From Erythrobacter sp. SDW2 (GTDB lineage: Bacteria; Pseudomonadota; Alphaproteobacteria; Sphingomonadales; Sphingomonadaceae), in assembly GCF_021431965.1 (NCBI RefSeq), contig NZ_CP090370.1, positions 2,046,001 to 2,110,000 of the forward strand: 64,000 bases of DNA. Reading direction: 5' to 3'. Of this stretch, positions 16,926 to 23,992 are shown piece after piece (position 1 is the stretch's first letter; each line of letters begins with the position of its first letter). Under the pieces are notes generated by a model that saw only the letters and a program-made list of their open reading frames with translations, was not told the origin of the DNA and made no database searches. The translations under genes and the position numbers were made by a program.

Positions 16926-18137
16926 TCAGAAGCTCACCGGCCCGTCCAGCTCCTCGACCGTCCATGGCAGGCCGTGCTGGTTGAGCATCTCCATGAAGGG
17001 GTCGGGGTCCATCTCCTCCATGTTGAACACGCCCGCACCGCTCCAGATGCCCTGCACCATCATCGCGCTTCCGATCATTGCCGGGACGCCGGTGGTGTAG
17101 CTGACGGCCTGGTTTCCGGTTTCCTCGTAAGCGGCCTCGTGGGAGCAGATATTCTTGATATAGAACGTCTTCTCGCCCGAACCATCGAGCGCCTCGCCGG
17201 TGGCGATGCAGCCGATGTTGGTGTTGCCCTTGGTCGTCTCGCCCAAGGTTTCCGGCTTGGGCAGCACGGCGGCGAGGAATTGCAGCGGGATGATTTCCAC
17301 GCCCTTGTACTTGATCGGCTCGATGCTGGTCATGCCGACGTTCTGCAGCACGGTGAGGTGGGTGATATACGCATCACCGAAGGTCATCCAGAAGCGCGCC
17401 CGCTCCATCTCCGGGTTGAACCTGGCGAGGCTCTCCAGCTCCTCGTGGTACATCATGTACATGTTCTTCTTGCCGACGGCTTCGAAGTCGAACTCGACCT
17501 TGTGCGCCATCGCCGGGGTCTCGACGAATTCGCCATTCTCCCAGTGCCGGGCAGGCGCGGTGACTTCGCGGATGTTGATTTCCGGGTTGAAGTTGGTGGC
17601 GAAATGCTGGCCGTGGTCGCCGCCGTTGCAGTCGAGAATGTCGAGCGTGCGGATGGTCTTGAGCTTGTGCTTCTTGAGCCACATGGTGAAGACGCTGGTG
17701 ACACCCGGATCGAAGCCCGACCCGAGCAGCGCCATGATGCCGGCTTCCTTGAAGCGGTCGTGATAGGCCCACTGCCAGTGATATTCGAACTTGGCCTCGT
17801 CCTTGGGCTCGTAGTTCGCCGTGTCGAGATAGTTCACCCCGGCGGCCAGGCAGGCGTCCATGATCGGCAGGTCCTGGTACGGTAGCGCAAGATTGACCAC
17901 CAGCGAGGGCTGCACTTTCTTGATCAGGTTGATCATCGCCGGGACTTCTTCGGCATCGATCTCGTAAGTCGCCACATGGACACCGCAGCGTTCCTTGACG
18001 CTGGCGGCAATCGCATCGCACTTGCTCTTGGTGCGGCTGGCGAGGTGGATGCTCGGGAAGATGTCGGGATTGAACGCCATCTTGTGGACGCAGACCGAGC
18101 TGACGCCGCCGGCTCCGATAACGAGGACTGTCGACAT
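16926..18137 (-). CDS. Carboxynorspermidine/carboxyspermidine dehydrogenase (saccharopine dehydrogenase family)
   Basis: NADPH-dependent enzyme that joins aspartate semialdehyde with putrescine (or diaminopropane) to give carboxyspermidine (carboxynorspermidine). The 403 residues open with a Rossmann motif VLVIGAGGVSSVCVHKMA, then LVVNLALPYQDLPIMDACL, GVNYLDTANYEPKDEAKFEY and LGSGFDPGVTSVFTMWLKKH, all typical of this clade of the saccharopine dehydrogenase family. The pairing with nspC on the same strand supports the assignment over lysine metabolism. The stop codon TGA lies at the very edge of the GxxExxY cassette. Start ATG 18137. Confidence 0.92.
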   Translation of the reverse strand: MSTVLVIGAGGVSSVCVHKMAFNPDIFPSIHLASRTKSKCDAIAASVKERCGVHVATYEIDAEEVPAMINLIKKVQPSLVVNLALPYQDLPIMDACLAAGVNYLDTANYEPKDEAKFEYHWQWAYHDRFKEAGIMALLGSGFDPGVTSVFTMWLKKHKLKTIRTLDILDCNGGDHGQHFATNFNPEINIREVTAPARHWENGEFVETPAMAHKVEFDFEAVGKKNMYMMYHEELESLARFNPEMERARFWMTFGDAYITHLTVLQNVGMTSIEPIKYKGVEIIPLQFLAAVLPKPETLGETTKGNTNIGCIATGEALDGSGEKTFYIKNICSHEAAYEETGNQAVSYTTGVPAMIGSAMMVQGIWSGAGVFNMEEMDPDPFMEMLNQHGLPWTVEELDGPVSF

Positions 18138-18323
18138 GTGGGTGGTTGCTCCTGAAACGAATCTTGCGCGCGCTCTAGTCGAACGTGCCTGCGGGGTAAA
18201 TCGATCCGCGCTTTCCTACTGGGCTGAAGGCGCGATAAGGACGCACCATGACACAGCTCCTTTCCCTGCGCTCAACCAACATTGTTATGTTGCTTCCGGT
18301 CGCCGGGGTTTTGCCTCAGGACA

Positions 18324-18340
18324 GTGTGACAAGTGTGACA
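18324..18340. repeat. Direct repeat GTGTGACA x2 upstream of the dehydratase gene
   Basis: Two exact copies of GTGTGACA (18324-18331 and 18333-18340), offset by 9 bases, about 27 bases upstream of the GTG start at 18367. The position suits a regulator site, but no regulator can be named. The rest of the 229-base gap between the divergent dehydrogenase and dehydratase genes shows no gene. Confidence 0.4.
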
Positions 18341-18366
18341 CGCGAACATTCAGGAGCACCGCAAAC

Positions 18367-19320
18367 GTGACCATCGACCGTATGCCGACCCGCGCCGGAG
18401 TGCTCGAAGCGGCGGAGAAGATCGCCACCATTCTCCCCCCTACCCCGCTGCTGCCTGTCACCATCGGTGAGGTGCAGAGCTGGGTGAAGGCCGAGGTGCT
18501 GCAACCTGTCGGGGCATTCAAGATTCGTGGCGCTTGGCACCGGCTGACGGCGCTGGACGCGGACGAGCGTGCGGCGGGCGTGGTCGCAGTATCGAGCGGG
18601 AACCATGCGCAGGGAGTCGCTTGGGCCGCCAAGCGGCTCGGCATCCGCGCGACGATTGTCATGCCGCACGATGCTCCGCAGGTGAAGCTCGATGCGACCA
18701 AAGCTTTGGGGGCGGAGATCGTGCTCTATCAGCGACCGGGCGAAGATCGCGACGCCGTGGCGGCAGGCATCATTGCCGAGCGCGGCGGCACGCTGGTCCA
18801 CGCCTTCGGCGATCCGTGGGTGATCGAGGGGCAAGGGAGCGCCGGGATCGAGATCACCGCGCAATTGGGCCGTGAGCCAACCCGCATCCTCGCCTGCTGC
18901 GGCGGCGGCGGGCTGACGGCGGGCCTCGTCCTGGCCTGTCCGGATGCTCAGGTGCACCCCGTCGAGCCCGTTGGCTGGGACATGGTCGGGCAAGCGATGC
19001 GGAGCGGCGACATCGTCAGCGCCGCGCCCGATGCACCCAAGACCATCTGCGACGCGCTTCAGCCTCTCGCGACCAAGCTGGTCAACCTCGCCGTGCTGAT
19101 GAATCATGCCGCACCCGGGCTGGTGGTGAGCGACGACGAGGTGCGCGCGGCGCAGCGTTTCGCGTTTTCGCAGCTGCGGCTGGTGGTCGAACCGGGCGGA
19201 GCGGCCGCCCTCGCCGCCGCTCTGGCGGGCAAGGTCGCGCTCGACGGACACACCGTCATCATGCTGACCGGCGGCAATACCGATCCTGCGAGCTTCGCCG
19301 CAACTCTGGCCAGCAGTTGA
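18367..19320 (+). CDS. Threonine/serine dehydratase-like PLP enzyme
   Basis: 317-residue fold-type II PLP enzyme that likely deaminates L-threonine or L-serine to the 2-oxo acid, or racemises serine. The PLP lysine is in PVGAFKIRGAWHRL. SSGNHAQGVAWAAKRLG, IVMPHDAPQVKLDATKALGA and the glycine-rich phosphate loop CCGGGGLTAGL are present. It lacks the C-terminal ACT-type regulatory domain of biosynthetic IlvA, so it is a catabolic/racemase-type member. The GTG at 18367 has AGGAG about 10 bases upstream; ATG 18382 is an alternative. It is divergent from the carboxyspermidine dehydrogenase gene. Confidence 0.88.
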   Translation: MTIDRMPTRAGVLEAAEKIATILPPTPLLPVTIGEVQSWVKAEVLQPVGAFKIRGAWHRLTALDADERAAGVVAVSSGNHAQGVAWAAKRLGIRATIVMPHDAPQVKLDATKALGAEIVLYQRPGEDRDAVAAGIIAERGGTLVHAFGDPWVIEGQGSAGIEITAQLGREPTRILACCGGGGLTAGLVLACPDAQVHPVEPVGWDMVGQAMRSGDIVSAAPDAPKTICDALQPLATKLVNLAVLMNHAAPGLVVSDDEVRAAQRFAFSQLRLVVEPGGAAALAAALAGKVALDGHTVIMLTGGNTDPASFAATLASS

Positions 19321-19384
19321 GTTGCATTTGACAATCCACCACGCCGCCGCCACTCTGACTCTTCGCAAATAGGGAGGGGAACCC

Positions 19385-19831
19385 ATGCAGGCACAAATGC
19401 TCGCACCGGCCGCAGTGCTGGTCTTGTGGTCGATTGTCATGCTCTTCTGGATGGCGGGCACCAGACTGCCGGCAATGAAGAAGGCTGGTATCGATATGGC
19501 CGGCGCGCCCGGCGGCCGCGGCCAGGATCTGGAAGGCCGGATCGATGCCAAGGCCAACTGGAAGGCGCACAACTATGCCCATCTGATGGAGCAGCCGACG
19601 ATCTTCTATCCCACCGTCGTCATCATCGCGATGATGGGCGCGGGGCAATGGGATGTGCTGCTGGCGTGGATCTATGTCATCCTGCGGATCGTCCATTCGG
19701 TGTGGCAGGCAACGGTCAACAAGGTCAACATCCGCTTCCTGCTGTTCATCCTCTCGACCACCGCACTGGCCGTCCTGGCAATCCGCGCGGTGCTGCTGAC
19801 CCTGTTCCACAACCCGGGAGTTATCGCATGA
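19385..19831 (+). CDS. MAPEG family membrane protein (first copy)
   Basis: 148 residues with four predicted membrane helices typical of the MAPEG fold (glutathione- and eicosanoid-metabolism-related membrane proteins). Visible landmarks are the first helix VLVLWSIVMLFWMAG, NWKAHNYAHLMEQPTIFYP with the conserved E-x-P, and LAWIYVILRIVHSVWQA with the Arg-His pair. AGGGAGGG precedes the ATG. It overlaps the next MAPEG gene by ATGA (19828-19831), so the two are translationally coupled. The substrate is unknown. Confidence 0.88.
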   Translation: MQAQMLAPAAVLVLWSIVMLFWMAGTRLPAMKKAGIDMAGAPGGRGQDLEGRIDAKANWKAHNYAHLMEQPTIFYPTVVIIAMMGAGQWDVLLAWIYVILRIVHSVWQATVNKVNIRFLLFILSTTALAVLAIRAVLLTLFHNPGVIA

Positions 19832-20262
19832 CGACAGGTATGGGTATCCTGCAACCGGTTGTCGCGCTGGCGGCGTGGACCATGCTCATGTGGCTGTGGA
19901 TGTATGTCACCCGCATCCCGGCGATGAGCAAGGCCGGGATCGACGGCAAGAAGCTGGTCGGGTCAACCGGGGCCAGCCTGCGCGGGCAATTGCCCGACAG
20001 CGTCAACTGGAAGGCCGACAACTACAACCACCTGCATGAACAGCCGACGGTGTTCTATGCCATTGCTATAACGCTGGCGATCATCGGCCAGGGCGACGGG
20101 CTCAACGCCCTGCTCGGCTGGATATATGTGGGGCTGCGTGTGGCGCACTCGCTGGTGCAGGCGACTTCAAACGTGGTTTTGGTCCGGTTTGTGCTGTTTG
20201 CGCTGAGCAGCCTGGTATTGATGGCGCTGGTCCTCCATGCGGGGATCGCGCTGTTCCACTAG
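19828..20262 (+). CDS. MAPEG family membrane protein (second copy)
   Basis: 144 residues, clearly paralogous to the gene before it: MAWxMWLWMYVTRIPAM-type first helix, VNWKADNYNHLHEQPTVFYA and LGWIYVGLRVAHSLVQATSN occupy the same places. The start ATG overlaps the stop of the first copy. The stop TAG (20260-20262) overlaps the trxB stop on the other strand through a shared CTAG. Two co-translated MAPEG paralogues could form a mixed trimer; that is inference. Confidence 0.87.
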   Translation: MTTGMGILQPVVALAAWTMLMWLWMYVTRIPAMSKAGIDGKKLVGSTGASLRGQLPDSVNWKADNYNHLHEQPTVFYAIAITLAIIGQGDGLNALLGWIYVGLRVAHSLVQATSNVVLVRFVLFALSSLVLMALVLHAGIALFH

Positions 20263-21239
20263 GCCTCGGCAGGAGCATGGACGTGACCGTCATGCTCGAT
20301 CTCCAGCCCGGCGAGGAACCGTTCGGCATCGAGCGCGGCCATGCAGCCCATACCGGCCGCTGTAACGGCCTGGCGATAGACATGGTCGGTGACGTCACCG
20401 GCGGCAAAAACGCCGGGGATTGCCGTCTTGGGTGAGCCGGGTTCGGTCAGCAGATAACCGCTTTCGTCGAGCGGCAGCTTGCCCTTGAACAGCTCGGTCG
20501 CCGGGGCATGGCCGATCGCGACGAATGCGCCGTGGGCCTCGAACGTGGAGCTCTCGCCCGTGACGGTGTCGCGCAGGACAAGATGCGACAGCCCGCCGTC
20601 CGCACCCGCCTCGAACCGCTCGACCGTCTTGTTCCAAAGCGTGGAGACCTTGGGATGCTTCATCAAGCGGTCTTGGAGGATCTTTTCCGCCCGCAACTCG
20701 TCGCGGCGGTGGATCAGCGTCACATCGTCGGAGTGGTTGGTCAGGTAGAGCGCTTCCTCCACGGCAGTATTCCCTCCGCCGATGACAACCACCTTCTTGC
20801 CGCGGTAGAAGAACCCGTCACAGGTGGCACAGGCCGACACGCCCTTGCCACCCAGCTCCATCTCGCCCGGCACGCCGAGCCACTTGGCCTGCGCCCCGGT
20901 AGCGATCACCAGCACGTCGCCGATATATTCGTCACCGCTGTCGCCGATCGCGCGAAAGGGCGAGCCGCCCTCGAGATCGACCGATACGATCGTGTCCCAC
21001 ATCATCCGCGTGCCGACATGCTCCGCCTGCTTTTGCATCTGGTCCATGAGCCACGGACCCTGGATCACGTCGGCGAAGCCGGGATAGTTCTCGACATCGG
21101 TAGTGATGGTCAGCTGGCCGCCCGGCTGGAGGCCCTGCACCACGATCGGCTCCATCATCGCGCGGGCGCCATATATGGCGGCGGAATAGCCGGCCGGGCC
21201 GGAACCGATGATGAGCATCTTGGTGCGATGGGTAGCCAT
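20259..21239 (-). CDS. trxB: Thioredoxin reductase
   Basis: FAD- and NADPH-dependent reductase of thioredoxin, 326 residues, cytoplasmic. The FAD-binding GSGPAGYSAAIYGARA motif is near the N terminus and the redox CATC is at residues 137-140 (SACATCDGFF). The NADPH-binding VVVIGGGNTAVEEALYL, the HRRDELRA motif and the C-terminal FAAGDVTDHVYRQAVTAAGMG complete the domain. ATG 21239 (MATHRTKMLIIGSG) is the natural start; the longer open frame upstream adds unrelated residues. The gene overlaps the end of the second MAPEG gene by four bases, tail to tail. Confidence 0.97.
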   Translation of the reverse strand: MATHRTKMLIIGSGPAGYSAAIYGARAMMEPIVVQGLQPGGQLTITTDVENYPGFADVIQGPWLMDQMQKQAEHVGTRMMWDTIVSVDLEGGSPFRAIGDSGDEYIGDVLVIATGAQAKWLGVPGEMELGGKGVSACATCDGFFYRGKKVVVIGGGNTAVEEALYLTNHSDDVTLIHRRDELRAEKILQDRLMKHPKVSTLWNKTVERFEAGADGGLSHLVLRDTVTGESSTFEAHGAFVAIGHAPATELFKGKLPLDESGYLLTEPGSPKTAIPGVFAAGDVTDHVYRQAVTAAGMGCMAALDAERFLAGLEIEHDGHVHAPAEA

Positions 21240-21309
21240 GGTGTGCGTCCTGCGAGGAAAGGTCGGCCGGTCCTTGCGACAAGCCGCGCCGAGCGTCCAG
21301 CCGATGTGG

Positions 21310-22089
21310 TCAGCTTTCCACCAGATGCAAGCGCAGCGCCTCGCGCTTGGCTGCATCGACCCCCAGCACCTGCTCGAGGAAGGCATCGATCGAGCCGAAC
21401 CGGTCCAGTAGCGCCCTGCGCGCAGCGAGGAGATAGCGTTCGTGAACCGTCATCACCACACGCACGGTTTCGTCATCGACATCACCATATCGGGCGCGGA
21501 TGGTCGGCGCGCTCTGGGCAATGCGCGCCTCCTGGTCGCCGATGCTGTTGGTTAGAAGGAAATCCGCCATCGCGTCGTCCGGATGGACGCCTAGAATATG
21601 ATGCAGCAGGTCGACCGCCATGCCGGTTCGGTCCTTGCCCGCATGGCAGTGAACGAGGCTGGTTCCCTCCCCTTTGGCCAGCGCATCGAAAAAGCGTCGC
21701 AGGATCCAATTGAGGTTCTGCCGATCGGGGAGCGAACTGTACAGTCGCTCCATGGCCCGGTGGGCATCCTCGGCAGTCATGTTGCCTTCGATAGCCTCCA
21801 TGTGCGGGCCCAAGCCGGCGGTTTCGCCGTCGAAATAAAGCAGCTCGCCTATAAAGCGCTGAGGCAGCCGCACCGGGTGGCTTGCCCGCTCGCCATTGCC
21901 GCGCAGGTCCACCACATGCGCCAGCTCCAGTGCATCCATCGCCTGCAGGTCCGCCTCGGTTGCATCGGCATGATGTCCCGAGCGCCACAGCAATCCAGTC
22001 CTGACCCGACCACCGCCTTGTGTGGGGTAACCGCCATAGTCTCGGAAGTTGTGGACCCTTTCGAGCGGTAGCAAGCGATCATCTGTCAT
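21310..22089 (-). CDS. Tyrosine-protein phosphatase-like protein (Y_phosphatase3 type)
   Basis: 259 residues of the bacterial dual-specificity/lipid phosphatase type. The P-loop signature HCHAGKDRTG (Cys nucleophile and Arg) is intact. The N-terminal VHNFRDYGGYPT and VDLRGNGERASHP segments are also characteristic. Substrates of this family include phosphotyrosine and phosphoinositides, and cannot be decided here. I chose ATG 22089 (MTDDRLLPLERVHNFRD); an in-frame start at 22137 would add 16 residues. It lies 70 bases upstream of trxB on the same strand and may be co-transcribed with it. Confidence 0.88.
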   Translation of the reverse strand: MTDDRLLPLERVHNFRDYGGYPTQGGGRVRTGLLWRSGHHADATEADLQAMDALELAHVVDLRGNGERASHPVRLPQRFIGELLYFDGETAGLGPHMEAIEGNMTAEDAHRAMERLYSSLPDRQNLNWILRRFFDALAKGEGTSLVHCHAGKDRTGMAVDLLHHILGVHPDDAMADFLLTNSIGDQEARIAQSAPTIRARYGDVDDETVRVVMTVHERYLLAARRALLDRFGSIDAFLEQVLGVDAAKREALRLHLVES

Positions 22090-22227
22090 GCGCTCGCCAT
22101 GCATGGCGATGACGCTTGGCACAAGCTGGCTTGACATCCCGCTATGCGAAAATCCCTATGCCGCTGCATCGGCTTGCTGCCAGATTGTCCATTACCATGG
22201 TGGGGAGAACAGTTTGGAGCAGGTGAC

Positions 22228-22638
22228 GTGGCGCGAGTACTGGTTGTCGATCATGACCCACTGGTGGGCGGGCTCGCGCTCGCCTTCCTCGGCGAAACTG
22301 GCCACGTGGGCCAATGGGTCGGTCATGGCAATGAAGCGCTTCAGTCCCTGCTCTGGCAATGTCCCGATGTGGTGCTGGTGGAGCAACATATGGGAGGGAC
22401 GCCCGGGTCGCTGCTTATCCGGTCGATCCGCGAATCGGAACGCTATGGCGATGTGGCGGTGATCCTGATGACCATGGGCAACACAATACAGGACCACCGG
22501 TTTGCCACACGCGCGGGGGCGGACGGGCTGTTGCCGAAACCACTGACGCCCAGGCCGCTGGCTGCCGCCATCGATCGTGTCGTGGCGCCCGTCTGCGCTA
22601 CCCGCGGGCTTGCTTCGTCCCGGCGAGGTCGCGGGTGA
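22228..22638 (+). CDS. Stand-alone receiver-domain protein with Glu at the phosphoacceptor site
   Basis: 136 residues made of a single CheY-like receiver domain. The acidic pair is in VLVVDHDPLV (residues 8 and 10). The conserved Thr (ILMTMG) and Lys (LPKPLTP) are present. The usual phosphoacceptor Asp at the end of beta-3 is Glu52 (PDVVLVEQHM), which often mimics the phosphorylated state, so signalling may not depend on a kinase. GTG 22228 is the start, with GGAG 8 bases upstream; the frame before it has no receiver character. Its last 41 bases overlap the end of otsA, tail to tail. No output domain is present. Confidence 0.82.
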   Translation: MARVLVVDHDPLVGGLALAFLGETGHVGQWVGHGNEALQSLLWQCPDVVLVEQHMGGTPGSLLIRSIRESERYGDVAVILMTMGNTIQDHRFATRAGADGLLPKPLTPRPLAAAIDRVVAPVCATRGLASSRRGRG

Positions 22639-23992
22639 ACCGCTCTGTCCAGTTCTGCACATTGTCATCGCGGACGGTGGCGATCATTGCCTCGTAACGC
22701 CGCTTGCGTTCCTCAAGTGGCATGTCGAGCGCAATACGGATGGCATGGCTCAAGTCATCGGGACTGTGGGGGTTGACCAGTACTGCATCGGGCAATTGCG
22801 CCGCTGCTCCGGCAAAGCGAGACAGTATCAGGACACCCGGATCCTCAGGCTCCTGCGCGGCGACATACTCCTTGGCGACAAGGTTCATCCCGTCGCGAAG
22901 CGGAGTCACCAATCCGATCTTGGACGCGCGGAAGAAGCCATAAAGCTCCGCATGGGAATAGCCCCGATTGACATAACGGATGGGGACGAGGTCCACTTCA
23001 CTTCGCGCGCCATTGATTTGACCGGTCTTCTGCTCCAGCACGTTGCGGATGTGCTGGTAACTTTGCACATCTTCGCGGCTCGGCGGGGCGATCTGGATGT
23101 AGACCAGGTCTCGCACGCGTTCAGGGTTCTGGTCGAAGAAACGGCCAATCCCGTCGATCCGTTCCGGCAAACCCTTCGAATAATCGAGCCGATCCACCCC
23201 GATCATGGCCGTGCGATAGCGGGTGGATGACAGCAGCCGCTGGGCTGCCTGGCGGGCCTCGCCTGTATCGCGCTGAGCCTGGAAGTGGTCCCAGTCGATA
23301 CCGATCGGATAGGCTTTCGCGAGCACCTCGCGGCCATCGCAGATAACTTTGCCACTGGCCTCGTCGACCTTTGCGCCGAGTTCCTTGGTGCAATAGTGGA
23401 GAAAACTCTCGAGCCATTCCTGCGTCTGGAAGCCGATCACATCATAGGCCAGCATGGTTTTCACCAGCCGCTCGTGGAACGGCAGCGAGACGAACAGCCG
23501 CGTCGGTGGCCAAGGAATGTGCAGGAAGAATCCGATGCGGTTCTTGAGTCCGCGGGCGCGCAGGCGGTCTCCGAGCGGCAAAAGGTGATAATCGTGCACC
23601 CACACCAGATCATCGGGCTCGATCAGGGGCTGCACACACTCCGCAAAGCGCTCGTTGACCCGCTCATAGCCCTTGCCTGTCTCGCGTTCGTATTCGGTCA
23701 GGTCGAGCCGGTAGTGGAACAACGGCCACAAGGTCGAATTGGCATAACCGTTGTAGTACTCGTCCACGTCGCGATGGCTGAGATCGATCGTGGCGATTGT
23801 CACCCCGTCATTGCGCTGCAGATTGATATTGCCGGTCCGATCCTCGCTTTCCTGACCTGACCAGCCGAACCAGATGCCTCCGTGTTTCTTGAGCGCCGAG
23901 TTTAGAGCCCCTGCCAGCCCGCCCTGCGCGCCCGCCGCGCCGCGCGCCTTGGGCACGGCCACGCGATTGGAAATGACTACGAGCCGGCTCAA
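22598..23992 (-). CDS. otsA: Trehalose-6-phosphate synthase
   Basis: GT20 glycosyltransferase making trehalose 6-phosphate from a nucleotide-activated glucose and glucose 6-phosphate. The 464 residues include SRLVVISNRVAVPK with the donor-binding N terminus, GGLAGALNSALKKHGGIWFGWSG, DLVWVHDYHLLPLGDRLR, GVDRLDYSKGLPERI and GYSHAELYGFFRASKIGLVTPLRDGMNLVAKEY (shown in part). The start is TTG 23992, overlapping the GH15 stop by TTGA, which fixes the N terminus at the family's SRLVVISNR. Last gene of otsB-GH15-otsA. Confidence 0.95.
   Translation of the reverse strand: MSRLVVISNRVAVPKARGAAGAQGGLAGALNSALKKHGGIWFGWSGQESEDRTGNINLQRNDGVTIATIDLSHRDVDEYYNGYANSTLWPLFHYRLDLTEYERETGKGYERVNERFAECVQPLIEPDDLVWVHDYHLLPLGDRLRARGLKNRIGFFLHIPWPPTRLFVSLPFHERLVKTMLAYDVIGFQTQEWLESFLHYCTKELGAKVDEASGKVICDGREVLAKAYPIGIDWDHFQAQRDTGEARQAAQRLLSSTRYRTAMIGVDRLDYSKGLPERIDGIGRFFDQNPERVRDLVYIQIAPPSREDVQSYQHIRNVLEQKTGQINGARSEVDLVPIRYVNRGYSHAELYGFFRASKIGLVTPLRDGMNLVAKEYVAAQEPEDPGVLILSRFAGAAAQLPDAVLVNPHSPDDLSHAIRIALDMPLEERKRRYEAMIATVRDDNVQNWTERFTRDLAGTKQARG

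Larger units (their letters stand above)
16432..16928. mobile_element. Putative mini-cassette: GxxExxY gene bounded by terminal inverted repeats
   Basis: About 0.5 kb carrying only the GxxExxY gene, whose start and stop lie directly inside two imperfect inverted repeats of roughly 47 bases (16438-16484 and 16878-16923). Reading inward, both begin with a T-run and GGTTCG and share CGCAGAGGAAAG and further CGCAGAG copies. A weaker match (TGAG) extends the ends to 16432 and 16928, where the right end overlaps the TGA stop of the upstream dehydrogenase gene. It separates two genes of one pathway that would otherwise nearly abut. No transposase is encoded, so movement would need help from elsewhere. 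No clear target-site duplication is visible. Element status is inferred from the repeats and the context. Confidence 0.6.

Noticed and set aside
16608-17885. A 425-codon plus-strand open frame across the cassette and the carboxyspermidine dehydrogenase gene
   Set aside because: It runs antisense to two recognisable genes and has no family character.
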